Below are positions 22,830 through 33,835 of a stretch of 64,000 bases of DNA, piece by piece (position 1 is the stretch's first letter; every line of letters begins with the position of its first letter). A program made the position numbers and the translations under genes. A model generated the notes under the pieces. That model did no database searches. It was not told the DNA's origin and saw only the letters and a list, made by a program, of their open reading frames with translations. The stretch is from Scilla litardierei (Eukaryota; Streptophyta; Magnoliopsida; Asparagales; Asparagaceae), in the NCBI GenBank assembly GCA_030789695.1, contig CM061132.1, positions 166,123,442-166,187,441 of the forward strand, given 5' to 3'.

Positions 22830-23739
22830 TTTTAAATGGAAATGGAAATTGTAAATGGAAGTTGTCTTGACTTCTCTTGCTACATTTAAATGGAAATTGC
22901 AAATGCGAGATGTTCTTCATGTTAGCGCTTCTTCAAGCTTGACTTGTAAATTGGAATTGTAAATGGAGATGTTCTTCATGACGCACATCGATTGATTGTA
23001 TCATGTAGTGTTTGTTTGTTTGTTTTTTTTCCTTTGCCTAGTTGCTCCCATGAGGGACAGAATGCCTTTGCTGCTTGCTTGCGATTTGGGAGCTATGGTT
23101 GGAGCTTGTTGATATAGTTTTCTGATGCATGGAAGCAAGATGTCATGTGGATATAAGCATGGTGCAGATGTGTTTTGGTTGGTAACGATATGCATAACTT
23201 GCTTCCTCGTATTCCATTATGTTTCAATGATCCGTTCAATTAAGACGCTTTAGGGGAAATCTTGTGCCATGGGTACAACTGCGACCATCGCAAAATCTGC
23301 ATTGCAACTTCTTATGTTTTTGATGCTACAAGCAGGCAATCTCCGTTATTATTGGGTTTTCTGACTTCGAATCTTGAAAGATGCGGATATGAGAGAGGTC
23401 TTCATTTTGGACTTGTATGTTGTAAATTTTAGTTCCATGCATTAGCTCACATGTTTGCCATGGTGATTCTTGTAAATAGTCCCGAACCTATCTCCTACAT
23501 TTCCTGTGTCTCTGTTTTGTCAATGTTCTCAATGAGAAGGATGCTTTACTGAATCAAAAATGCATTCAAAGCCAAAGAAAGCAGGAATGTGATTTCTATG
23601 CAAGGTTCCAGGATATACCTGAACATATATACATAGAACTAGAACACTTCCAAAAAAAAATTTATAAGCTGTACGTGAATAGTATTTTTAAGATCTTGAA
23701 CTGTGAATACAACCCAAAAATGATCTTTGAATACAACTT
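22830..23739. other. No gene recognised
   Basis: Contains degenerate ATGGAAATTG repeats and 3'-flank-like sequence of the preceding locus. No terminal repeats or conserved frames were seen. Confidence 0.45.
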
Positions 23740-23891
23740 TTAATGATCTTGAACTTTGGCTGCGGCTGCCCAGGCATCTGATGGAAACCAGCGCCTCCCA
23801 TTGACAAAGCTCTTGGAGAGCAGTCTTGAAGTCAATTCATATGCCCATGCAACGCCTTCCGGCCCCCAGCTGTAGGAACCGAAGAACCGTC
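23740..23891 (-). CDS. Terminal exon of an unrecognised gene (partial)
   Basis: On the minus strand a good acceptor (CGTTTGCAG) precedes 23891. The exon then reads RFFGSYSWGPEGVAWAYE ... NGRRWFPSDAWAAAAKVQDH and stops at 23742-23740. It is rich in aromatic residues and looks protein-like rather than random. Upstream exons should lie at higher coordinates on the minus strand, but I found none with similar quality between 23892 and 26600. It may be an orphaned last exon or part of a gene with long introns. I cannot name the family. Confidence 0.45.
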
Positions 23892-25434
23892 CTGCAAACG
23901 AACACTCAGTAAGCAACAAACACAAGTTGTTGTAGTATGAAGAAAATATTACATATGATGTCTCTTGCACTATACTCAAAGCACACATGATTCTGCAGTC
24001 AAAATGTCTAAATTAGTTAGAATTAATGGCTCCTGTACTTGAATCAAAGAGCACGAGTCTGCAATCTAACTCACTGAATTAGTTACTTAGACCTGATGGC
24101 TCTCCTACCCAAAGCATGTATGCTAATGAAAGATGCAATTGTCGTTGTATTCACCAACCATGAGAAGTTTTGAATGCAATGTCAACATGGTAAAAAAAAC
24201 TGAACACAGCATTTGTCATTAAAATATACTCAAAGGCTTTCACGACTTTATTTGTCATAATATTAACAGCATTTTATGTAATATGAACCTGAAATCATGA
24301 GCAAGGAAAATTTTAAATGATTTCATTTACATCAATGCGATCTAAGCTCCTTTAGAGTGGCAAAGCAACTACGCAAAGAAATCGTCAGGGACCCCTGATG
24401 AACGCATAAGATTATATACAATACAAAGGATACATCATATTCTTGTTCGACTGGACTAATGTGAATCATATAAAACATCTTTGTGTTAATGTCACTTGAG
24501 TTCCCTTTACTACTTGTTTTGATACATAGCCAAACACAGAATGATACTTTTGTATTAGCCGATGATATTCCTTGAAGAAACCATGCACTCTTAATTGTAA
24601 TTGCCATTGTTAAAGTTCACGGTTCTGACCAATTTGTAAGCCTCAAAGGCACAACCTGCTTTCCACAACCATGCATCTTGGTACTAATAATCCCGAGAAA
24701 TTGTACTGTGAATCTGTAAACCCGACTTTCTAATATTCATGCATGCTCATATGGATAGATATGGTTGCAACAAATGATTCAAACACTACCCAGCAAGTAA
24801 ATACGGTGATATAGAATATTCAAGACTCAAACTGATATAGGATATTCAAGACTCAAATGGAATCACATAGTTTAATTTCATGATCAAATGAGAAATTGGA
24901 AACTTACCTTAATAATTGTCAAAAGATCTAAATACTGGCATATATTTGTATCTGCCATCCCATGATGTCATTGTACATAAAGCATCCTAATCCAAACCTT
25001 CTTTTAAGTTTGAGTCAATGTTTGAAACCGGACGGTCTTAGTGTTGATTGGTGACATCATCATCATCTTAGCCTTATTGCCAAAAGTTGGGGCTGGCTAC
25101 TTGGACTCCATATAAAGAATGTCAGATTGGGATCACAATGGATCGTAATATCGAATACTTTTTTTCACGCATTACGATCGCAAGGTCTATCTACTGTCAA
25201 ATTAAGATTTTTCATACCCACTCTTATAACTTGTAACGTATCCACTCTTATAACTTGTAACTTGTTGATTGATACCATGTGATAAAGAAACATATTGCAT
25301 TGAAAGCATCGATCAATACATATTTTATATGTATCAAACTTCCGGTATTGTTTGGCTTGGCTTAGCCACAAGTTATAGGTGGATCAAACTGGCATGCATG
25401 AAATCCAATACAATACGAGTACTACATCCCGGTT
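23892..25434. other. No gene recognised (possible intron or intergenic)
   Basis: AT-rich and stop-rich. It could be intronic sequence of the gene ending at 23740. Short direct repeats occur (for example CACTCTTATAACTTGTAAC twice at about 25219-25260; GATATAGAATATTCAAGACTC-like pair at about 24810-24855). Confidence 0.45.
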
Positions 25435-26340
25435 ATGCGTGGCAAACGGGTCAAATCGGGTCCAAATCGGGTCCAAATTATAAGGTTATACACAATTCCA
25501 TCCGAAATTTAATCTGAGTCTGGTACAATACGCAACCCAAAAAATATCTAAGTCAACCTCACCTACCCTATTTTACTTAACTAGTCGGGTACAAATTGGG
25601 TTCATCTCGGTTTAAGGTTAAGGTTTGGGCTAACGGTTTTCTATAATAAAGGCAAAAATTTCTGCATCAAAGGGGATAAAATGGAAACGCATGAACTTAC
25701 CATGTCTCCCAAATCCATCATCTCCCCCAAATCTTCTAGGTATAGTCAATAAAGAGAGTGGTGGGCAACTAAATGATGCAGCTCAGTTTGGTTCAGGGTT
25801 TGCACTCAGTGGCGTGGCATACAAGGCATCGTATCAGAGCAATTTGACATTTTCAGTTCATTTGTTTGATTCCAAATTCAGGTCAACTAAAGAACTACTT
25901 AAACAATCATTTTGATAAATCGCAAATATTAAAGCATGGCAATTTCAAGTGAAAAAACTCTAACCAAATCAAAATCTCCCTAACCGATTCAATCCCCCCG
26001 GCCCTCATCGCGCCTTCCTCACCATCAATTACGCACGAATCTTCGTCACCCCAAATCTTTGCATCTTCATGACAGAGACGGTCTTGAAGAAGGTGAAGCA
26101 TTCCAACAAAATCACTCACCATGACATGATTGTAGTTAGATTGAGACTGAGGTGATTGGACTTCAGGACTAAAATACTTCATAAAGGATTGCGGGTCGGG
26201 TAGGGGTCAGCCCGTAGACTCTTAATTGGGGCTGCACCTAGGTCGATCGAGGTAAACGTCATGATCTTATACTAAGCAACCGGGTCGGGCAGGTTGATGC
26301 AAGTAAGACATGTACTCGTTTAGGTCGTAGAAGCCGATGC
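25435..26340. mobile_element. Possible non-autonomous hAT-like element
   Basis: The left part carries several CGGGTC words (GGCAAACGGGTCAAATCGGG at about 25440). The right part carries similar words in another setting (GCGGGTCGGGTAGGGGTC at about 26190, ACCGGGTCGGGCAGG at about 26280). Such subterminal motifs are seen in hAT-derived MITEs. No terminal inverted repeat or target duplication was confirmed. 26341-26679 shows nothing recognisable. Confidence 0.25.
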
Positions 26341-26679
26341 ATAGATTACCATGTTATAAAAATTTCGTTGGTTATTCCAAAAATCGTGTCAGATTAGTAC
26401 TAATTATCCCATTTTAAAAAATTAACTATCTTCTAGTTTTGTTTGTGCCGGTCGAATGTTGTCTACAATGATAAGACTGATAGTGATACTAATGTTGTAG
26501 ATAGAGAAAATTTAATTATGTTACCATGCTTCCCGTGTGATATGTGCAAAACCAGCACCAGTGACATAAGAAATAATGGCTTCTTGAACTCAAAAGCTAC
26601 AATAAAGCATATGGATCAATAATTCACAAATTGAACATGCTAGCTAGGAGAAGTAAAATTCTACTTACTTGCATTTGCT

Positions 26680-27870
26680 TCACAAAAGAGGAGAAGTAAT
26701 CCAGATGGGGGGAGGCCAGTTCAATTGCGGCTTAGGAGGATACAAGACCTCGAAACTCATATTGGTCATGTCAAACACTCCCATATCACGAGACGTTTTC
26801 TGTACCTCAGGATCAGAAAATAGGTCCCAGCAGTTATCCGTAAAATATATACAGTTGCCTTTTACACCATTTCCAGCCGGGATGGACATAGTGCACGAAA
26901 TGCCTATGAAGAGGGCCCGATCGCCCAAGCTTGGTAAGGGAACCCACGCACTGGTTTCGGGGTCCAATCTCCGAACGTCAATTTTGATGGTCTTAGTTAT
27001 GGGGAACAGGCAGTCGGCTTCCCTGTAAACGTGCAGCAAATCCCCCAACGAGTCCACGAGATACTGAAATGGGGTATGTCGGCGGTAGGTGTTGGCAAAG
27101 ACACTCTCCTGCATAGAAAGATCGCAGGGGTCGATCTCGTAGACATCTCCATCTTCATTGAGGCCCAGGAACTTGCCTTCATGGTACATCACGTCAATTA
27201 TGGGGGTACGAATATATTTGTTCAAATAGTTCCATGTCTTCTCGCCTGGCCTTAAAATTATGGGATAGCAGAAGCCGAAGATGGCCACCGCCGCGAAGTT
27301 TCCACCGGTCGGGTCCGACGACAAGACGAGCTTACGAATGGGGAAAGCTGACCGGAACTCTTCGAACGAGTAGCTATACTCCTCTAACTCGTAACGGTAC
27401 CCTGATAGAGAGCCAGTGGAGTCGTAAACCGGCTCGACATCGGGGAGCGTGGTGATTGGAGGGAGCTCGACGAGGGCTCTGGTAAAAGGATTGAGGAGTG
27501 AAGGATTGGAGAACTCGTCTAGGAGGGCGACCCATCCAAATTGGGATCCGACGAACCACGTACCGCCGATCTCCGGCAATTGTTCGATCTTGTAGGCGCG
27601 GCGGGGACAGTCGAAGATATCGAGGAGAGTGATGGAATCGCTCTGCTCTCCGTCGTCGCCACGCAGCAGCAGGTAAGGGTGCGGCTTGCAAAGGGGAATC
27701 GGCGGCGGCATGCCGTATCCTGGCGATGCGATCGAAGCCCAGGACGTGCAGACGGCGGAGAAATTCAGATAATCAAGAGCGTTGAGGCGTATCGCGATGC
27801 GGGCGAGGATCTCCGGCAAGAGATTCGCCCAATCTGGGCCGCGTTCTGAAGAGGAGATCTCGGATGCCAT
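26680..27870 (-). CDS. F-box/DUF295 (KIB-like) protein, 396 aa
   Basis: Start chosen at ATG 27870 (MASEISSSERGPDW): a longer frame exists upstream, but it runs through the TATA box, and the paralogue at 33773 starts at the equivalent ATG. An N-terminal F-box lies at residues about 12-48 (WANLLPEILARIAIRL ... CTSWASIAS), followed by a DUF295 beta-propeller-like region. Its C-terminal signature is around residues 310-350 (LDPETSAWVPLPSLGDRALF ... GNCIYFTDN), and the end is typical (WPPPIWITSPLL). F-box proteins act as substrate receptors of SCF ubiquitin ligases by binding a SKP1-like adaptor. DUF295/KIB members are a large plant family, and the substrate here cannot be inferred. The gene appears single-exon and unbroken, unlike its paralogue at 30160-33773 on the same strand. 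Confidence 0.9.
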   Translation of the reverse strand: MASEISSSERGPDWANLLPEILARIAIRLNALDYLNFSAVCTSWASIASPGYGMPPPIPLCKPHPYLLLRGDDGEQSDSITLLDIFDCPRRAYKIEQLPEIGGTWFVGSQFGWVALLDEFSNPSLLNPFTRALVELPPITTLPDVEPVYDSTGSLSGYRYELEEYSYSFEEFRSAFPIRKLVLSSDPTGGNFAAVAIFGFCYPIILRPGEKTWNYLNKYIRTPIIDVMYHEGKFLGLNEDGDVYEIDPCDLSMQESVFANTYRRHTPFQYLVDSLGDLLHVYREADCLFPITKTIKIDVRRLDPETSAWVPLPSLGDRALFIGISCTMSIPAGNGVKGNCIYFTDNCWDLFSDPEVQKTSRDMGVFDMTNMSFEVLYPPKPQLNWPPPIWITSPLL

Positions 27871-27900
27871 GGCGGCCGCGGACGAAGACGCTGCTTCTGC

Positions 27901-27927
27901 TAGGGTTTCTGGTTTGTGGTATAAATA
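27901..27927 (-). promoter_or_regulatory. TATA box and telo-box of the F-box gene
   Basis: On the minus strand the TATA box (TATTTATA, 27927-27920) lies about 50 nt before the ATG, and the telo-box AAACCCTA (27908-27901) lies between them. With a usual 25-30 nt spacing the 5' leader would be only about 20 nt. The same pair is conserved in the paralogue (33833-33807). Confidence 0.65.
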
Positions 27928-27947
27928 TTGATTGGATCTCTGAAAAT

Positions 27948-28214
27948 TTATTTTCTTCCAAAATCTAAATATTTGACAAAGGAAGTTGCTATTAACACAG
28001 ACCAGATTGCTGAGTTCACAGACCACTTATTTACAAGTTTACGATTAATATCTTCTGCTGAGTACACAGGCCACTTGTTTACAAGTTTGCCTTGGTCTTC
28101 TTCTTCTCTAAGCTTCTTGATCAGAGGCCCAACCCCGAGATAATCCTCTTCTTCCTCGCCCTCGTCGATCTCTATCCCGAGGTAATCTATGGTCAACATG
28201 TGAGAGAGATCCAT
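27948..28214 (-). other. Open frame of 88 codons, unknown, with internal duplication
   Basis: Starts MDLSHMLTIDYLGIEIDEGE at 28214 and includes an acidic run (EGEEEEDYLG), then two similar segments (KLVNKWPVYSAEDINR and KLVNKWSVNSA) that reflect a tandem duplication of about 50 bp at 28005-28095. It ends close to the F-box promoter. It could be a gene fragment whose later exons were replaced. No family was recognised. Confidence 0.3.
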
Positions 28215-29536
28215 CGATAGCTTGCGCGCCTAACTATGAAAGGATATAAAAAATTGATGTTAGGTCAGATTAAGCCAGATCATGTTTAGAGAATACCTTA
28301 TCCTTGTCGGAGATCGTAGACTTGGAGTTGTAGTTGTGTGGACTATGCTTGGAATTCCGAACTCCATCCCCTCATCGACCCGAAAGACTTCTTATAGACA
28401 AGCCGTTCCATCGTAATGTCTGTTCTAATAATATTGCTTTATTGCAGGCATTGATGAGGATTAACGGTCACCAGGAATGTCGCTATAATTGTTGTAGTAA
28501 CGATCACTACAAATACAGGCCGTAATTATTGGATTAATGGCCATGGAGGCAGGACATAATTGATGTGAAAAGGGGTCATGACCTTTAGCAAATTTTAAGA
28601 AGTACACTAAAAATAGAATTTGATGACATTCATACCCAACATGTATCTTATACAACACAACTTGATTAAAATATCCCGGTTTACTAGTTTGTAAATGGTT
28701 TAGTCAGGTAATCCTTATAAGATGCAAATTGAGGAGGTTTGTGTTCCTGTTGTATAGCATTTGGTTCTTATGTTTGCAACAATTAGATAGTAGCACCCAA
28801 TAAAATGAGACAACTGATCAGCACCATAGATTTGAACCAAGTTACTGTTTTAGTTCTGCGCTTCATTTTTTCCACAACATGCATTTAAAAGACCAGAACG
28901 GAGCTATAAGTAGAAATTGCTTCAGAGCTAAGGATGATTCTTTGGCAGCATTGAGCTAAGGACATTGCTCTATATAACATTTTTGTATGTATGAAGTATG
29001 GTGCACATGTGAGTTCATTTAGGGTTTAAACAAGCACAAGCACATCAAACTTGGATCCTGCTGTATGAACTACACAATTCGTTTCCTCAAAGCACAATAA
29101 AACACAATCGTAACAAGCTCTACATCTACATCATGGCAACGATTCAACCTCTCCACAAAGCAAGCATGTCAATGGAACCAACCTGCAGGTTTCAAATTCC
29201 TTGTGCATTAGTTCGCCAACCCTGGATTCTCATCCATTAAAACGTGTGAAATGCTTACAACAATTCGGTGAATTTAAGTTAAGCCAAGATACCCAGGTGG
29301 CAAATTAAACATTTACTTTTACATCCATCTCGGTATTTTAAGCCTTGGTCTCTACATAGCAAGCACGACATAGCTATATTAGGATACAGTACCACCGAAC
29401 CCAGCAATTTATGTTTCATTGTACACATAGCGGTTACGCGACATATTGCCCCCATATTTTATTTACAGTGTCGAATGCCACGACAGGCACACAGGCCAAA
29501 TGTTGGGGAAGTGTGGCATTGCACAAGTCCATCGCC
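28215..29536. other. No gene recognised
   Basis: AT-rich sequence between the F-box promoter region and the aspartic protease exon. No transposon ends, repeats or conserved frames were noticed. Confidence 0.5.
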
Positions 29537-29621
29537 TTAAGAAGCCTTTGCACATCCAATCCTGTTATGACCAAAGTCGAACTCCGTGTGATACGCACCC
29601 TTGAAGGCATCTCCAAGGATC
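29537..29621 (-). CDS. Orphan terminal exon of a pepsin-like aspartic protease
   Basis: The acceptor TGCGTGCAG precedes 29621. The exon reads ILGDAFKGAYHTEFDFG, then HNRIGCAKAS and stop TAA (29539-29537). This is the characteristic end of plant A1 aspartic proteases (phytepsin type), where the family reads roughly ILGDxFMGxYHTVFDxGxxxIGFAxAA. The cysteine in place of Phe and the Lys near the end are unusual. The two catalytic DTG/DSG lobes would be upstream at higher minus-strand coordinates, but that space is occupied by AT-rich sequence and the F-box pseudogene. This is probably a fragment left by rearrangement. Confidence 0.65.
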
Positions 29622-30158
29622 CTGCACGCAATCCAAGACTTGACATTAGTATTCCAACTGGTCTTAAAAAGGTTTGCATAGTCTGTAATTCAATCCAAGA
29701 TAAAAGTAATACTCAAATCAGTTTAAAGATGGCTTTAGGCCAGACCATTAAGCTTATCTTAATAAAATTACGATAAAATCATTAAAATAAAAAATGGTAT
29801 ATAATGCTAATTGCCAATATAAGATCTAAAACAGCAACCATTTCCTCTTTAGAAACTCGTATAATGAAATAAAATGAATCATATTGAAATAAAATGAAAC
29901 ATAGCGATTGACAGACAACACATGCCTATCGACACATTTCAACCTCAAGTCCCACAATAATACAGCAGATGAAAACTGAATAAAATACAAGCAGCTCCAA
30001 AAGAAAAGAAAGATTTAAATTTGCTAAACATCATTACATACAACTTAAGGGGCATATACACACATACGTTGACAAAGCCAAGAATGCAGAAGTAAAAATT
30101 AGTATGTTTGAATATACAAGTGATGTGGAGAAGTTTTCATCTAGTAAGTAAAAATTAG
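29622..30158. other. No gene recognised
   Basis: AT-rich, stop-rich sequence directly upstream (minus strand) of the aspartic protease exon. It looks like intron or decayed spacer. Confidence 0.5.
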
Positions 30159-30335
30159 CATGGTCCAGTCGTTATCCGTAAAATATATACAGTTGCCTTT
30201 TACACCATTTCCGACCGGGATGGACATGGTGCACGAAGCGCCTATGAAGAAGGCCCGATCGCCCAAGCTTGGTACGGGAACCCACGCACTGGTTTCGGGG
30301 TCCAATCTCCGAACGTCAATTTCGTTGGTTATACA

Positions 30336-32907
30336 TGTAGGAGAATAATGCCCTCCAGGCCATTTATTCCTGTGTGAATAGCACAAACATCTTGTTCGAA
30401 ATAACAGTAAGCTGTTTGGTAATAATTTATCTAAGTTATATTGTAATGTAGTTAACATTAGATATCAACTTAGGTAAAGTCCTGAGACTTTATGCAAGGT
30501 CAAACGGGTATCGAGATGAGTATCTCGATCATGGAGAAACGTTTGACCGTCTGTAGCATAAGTCTAAAATGGTTCGTGGTCGTAGATGTTCCGAGACAAG
30601 GATATCGAAACATCGGATAGACCATTGTGTCTTAGTCTTCACCGTTTAGCGGTGGCGATGATCTCATGATCGCTTGATTTGGCGAAATCGAAGACGATAC
30701 ACAGGTGCTCATTAGAATGAGTTCACTGAACGATCCACTAGAGTTATCATATGGTTATATTGACCAATCTGTCAGTGATAACTCTGAGTGATGATAGGAT
30801 AGTTGGTCTTTTGACTTGAGGTCATTTTGACAGACCTGTGCGTGAACGGTGCCACTTAGATCAACTGACCTAGCTTCGAGGCAAGGCCTGTCGAAAGGTC
30901 TTTTAATTGGGTGTCACTTGAAACGTACGAGGCGAGTAATGACCAAGAAAGGATTCGTCTCTCCCGGTCAATGGGAGTTAGTGTCGTAGAGTTAGTTCGG
31001 TCTTTAGTAAAAACTCTGCGCAGAGTATGTTGGAAGAAGTCCAACATTAGTTGACTAAAGATCGATATAAACTAACCGGAGTCAAGTTATTGGGGTTGAC
31101 AGTTTGACCGTACCCCAGACTTGATCCGAACGACATATTTAAGACGAAGAGACTATAACTGCGGAATTCATCACGGAAACAGTCAGGTGGTCCCGACAAT
31201 ACTCATGTCAATGAGTTAACCACATAATGATGATTCCTGAAGCAGGGACGTCAACCACTGCTCGTGGTCACTGCCGTATAGGGCTTCGAGCCCAACCTGT
31301 TGTAAGGGTCAGGCTGTAGGGTCTCACACAGAGTGCAACGCTTCGTCTAGTAATAGGTAGAAAATAGTTAGGGAGAATATTTGCATTTGATGCAAAAGAA
31401 GAAATAATTGCATTTGATGCAATATGGTAATTTAAGCTTAGATAGGGACTATTTTGCATTTGATGCAAAAGCGATTAAATGTGTGTTAAATTGTTTAATA
31501 CAATATTTAATAATATAAACGCAAGGAAAAGTTCACGGGTAAGACGGGAATGTCCCGGTCTAAACCCAGGTTCGAACGGCGTCCAAATCGGACGCCAAAC
31601 GCAAAAGTTATAGCCAAAACAATAAAAGCCCATGTTGACATCAGCCTAAGAGGCAGATTAAAACAAAAGGGGACAAGTTGGCAGGCCCATTGGGCCTGCC
31701 ATTTATCTGGCACGGAGCCCGCGGGCGCTTAATAGCGCCCGCACTGTTCATGCGGGGCCCGCCCGCCTCCTGCGGGCGCGGGCCCCGCCCGCCCCAATTG
31801 GAGAGAGGCGCCCGCACAAGCGGGCGCCATTCTCCCGCCCGTGCAGAGCACGGGCCCGTGCTCTGCACGGGCTCTGCCTGCACAGGGCAGCGCACGCGCC
31901 TTGCGCGTGCGCTGCCGGCTGAAGCGTGGGTGGGGCCCTCGCGTGGGTCCCGCCTGCTGCTAGGGTTGGAGTGTTTTGGCGGCGGCTGGATTAGTTGTGA
32001 AATACAAGTTTGGGCTGATCTTTGGACGATCAATTGGAGGGTCAAACGACCTCCGATTGACGAACGGTTTTTTCCTATGCGTTCACCGTTGAACGCTTGT
32101 GGTATTGATAGGTTGTATCGATCCTGAAGCTCAACGGTGAGTGAGTTAAAATTCACGGAAGTTTGCACTTTGTGAAGTGCAAACTAACTTGATTTTAACT
32201 AACCCAATTATTTAGTCCCACATCGGATTTTGAGAAAAGGGGAGAGTCCGCCGCCTATATAAATAGGGGTCTCCCCCCTTTCTCAAAACTCGTCCCAAGC
32301 TCTAGATCTGAGCGGCTCTCGTAAATGTTGGAGCACGCTCGGATCTAAGCTTAAATAAATATTTCTCTATCTCCCTAAATTTTCTGCCTTACTCCTGCGG
32401 GCTCTAGCAAAGCCACAAAGGAGTTCGGATTCTGAATCTGAAATCTTGGCGGAGGTTTCACTCGCGTGAAACTTTCTTCGGCGCGTGGTTGGCTCGGCGG
32501 CACGGGGATTGATCGCCTCGGGATGCGGAGCGGTTCGAGGAGCGGTTCGGGGAGCGGTTCAAGGAGCGGCTCGGCGTGGGACGGGAGCAGCTCAGAAGAC
32601 GGCGCGGAACATCTCGCCTGCTCCAGGGCTGAGATTCCGGGTATGTGGTTAAAGTATTTTTAGCATTAGTTTAGTTTAATCGCAGTAGGCTAGATCCTTC
32701 TTGGTATGGTCAGATCCATCCCAAGTCGGCATAGATCTTGGCATAGGGTCTTGGACCTTAGGGCTAAGTTAAAAAGAGTTTTAACTACATGTTAATTAGT
32801 TAACATAGTTTTTCTTCCGCTGCAAAATGATTTTTGTGTCTATGTTCCGTCTGACTTAGGACGGGACTAGAGTTTTTGTGCCCTAAGGGACCGCCAATTC
32901 CCCAATA
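30336..32907 (+). mobile_element. Solo LTR (2,572 bp), probably copia-type, in the F-box paralogue
   Basis: Starts TGTAGGAGAATAATGCC after target copy ATACA (30331-30335) and ends CCAATTCCCCAATA before ATACA (32908-32912). Canonical TG...CA has become TG...TA. Promoter-like TATATAAATAGGGG is at 32256. No coding domains lie inside, so this is either a solo LTR or a non-coding element. The end CCAATTCCCCAA is like the copia LTR ends that precede TTGGTATCAGAGC primer sites. TTGCATTTGATGCAA-type short palindromes occur three times at 31380-31470. Confidence 0.8.
31716..31915. repeat. Chain of GC-rich palindromes in the solo LTR
   Basis: At least four consecutive hairpins, among them GGCGCCCGC-ACAA-GCGGGCGCC (about 31807), a 30-bp palindrome with arms CGTGCAGAGCACGGG (about 31840-31870), and arms GCAGCGCACGCG around CCTTG (about 31888-31916). 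They lie about 340 bp upstream of the LTR's TATA box. Confidence 0.85.
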
Positions 32908-33806
32908 ATACACATGTGCAACTTGGAGTCCCTGTAAACTTGCAGCAAATCCCCCGACGAGTCCACGAGATACCGCAATGGGGTATTTCGACAGTCGGTG
33001 TTGGCAAAGACTCTCTTAGAAAGATCGCATGGGTCGATCTCGTAGACCCTTCCACAATCAGTGAACGCCAGGAACTTGCCTTCACGGTACATCACTTCAC
33101 TTATGGCGGAAGGAATAGGTTTGTTCAAATGGTTCCATGCCTTCTCGCCTGGCCTTAAAAACACGACATCGCAGAGGCCTAAGATGGCCGCCACCGTGAA
33201 GTTTCCGTCGGTCGGGTCCGACGACAAGACGACCTTACAAAGGGGTAACCCTGTCCGGAACTCTTCGAATGAGTAGCTCTCCACCTCGTTGGGGTAAGAG
33301 TACCCTGATAGAGAGCCATTGGAGTCGTAAAACGGCATGACATCGGGGATCGTGGTGATTGGAGGGAGCTCGACGAGGGCTCTGGTAAAAGGATTGAGGA
33401 GGGAAGGATTGGCGAACTCGTCGATGAGGGCGACCCATCCAAATTGGGATCCGACGAACCACTTGCCGCCGATCTCCGGCAATTGTTCGATCTTGTAGGA
33501 ACGGCGGGGACAGTCGAAGATATCGTGGAGAGTGATGGAATCGCTCTGCTCCCCGTCGTCGCCACGCAGCAGCAGGAAAGGGTGCGGCTTGCAAAGGGGA
33601 AGCGGCGGCGGCATGCCGTATCCTGGCGATGCGATTAAAGCACATGACGTGCAGACGGCGGAGAAATTCAGATAATCAAGCGCGGCGCGGCGAGTCGCGA
33701 TGCGGGCGAGGATCTCCGGCAAGAGATTCGCCCAATCTGGGCCGCATTCTGAAGAGGAGACCTCGGATGCCATGGCGGCTGCAGACGACGCAGACGACGC
33801 TGCTGC

Positions 33807-33833
33807 TAGGGTTTCTGGTTTGTGGTATAAATA
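33807..33833 (-). promoter_or_regulatory. TATA box and telo-box of the F-box paralogue
   Basis: Same arrangement as in the intact paralogue: AAACCCTA (33814-33807) and a TATA box (33833-33826). The MITE's target duplication overlaps this TATA box, so upstream promoter DNA was pushed away by the insertion. Confidence 0.6.
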
Positions 33834-33835
33834 TG

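Larger units (their letters stand above)
30160..33773 (-). pseudogene. F-box/DUF295 paralogue disrupted by a solo LTR
   Basis: The N-terminal part, 33773-32913, is closely similar to the gene at 26680-27870 (MASEVSSSECGPDWANLLPE, F-box, propeller region to LLQVYRDSK). The C-terminal part, about 30335-30160, resumes with EIDVRRLDPETSAWVPVPSL and goes to GNCIYFTDN, where similarity to the intact gene ends and a short unrelated tail (DWTMLIFTY) and stop follow, removing about 40 residues. Between the parts sits a 2,572-bp solo LTR with duplicated ATACA. Across the inferred empty site the frame continues without stops, so the LTR hit a gene that was still open but probably already lacked its end. 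It is a tandem duplicate on the same strand as the intact gene. Confidence 0.9.

Noticed and set aside
26050..26165. Weak resemblance of a plus-strand frame (ETVLKKVKHSNKITHHDM) to a histone fold
   Set aside because: Only a handful of scattered matches, no conserved core and immediate stops around it; most likely chance.
26680..28026. Longer 448-codon start for the F-box protein
   Set aside because: The extra 52 codons cover the TATA box and telo-box and are not conserved in the paralogue, whose equivalent region is disrupted by a MITE; ATG 27870 fits both genes.
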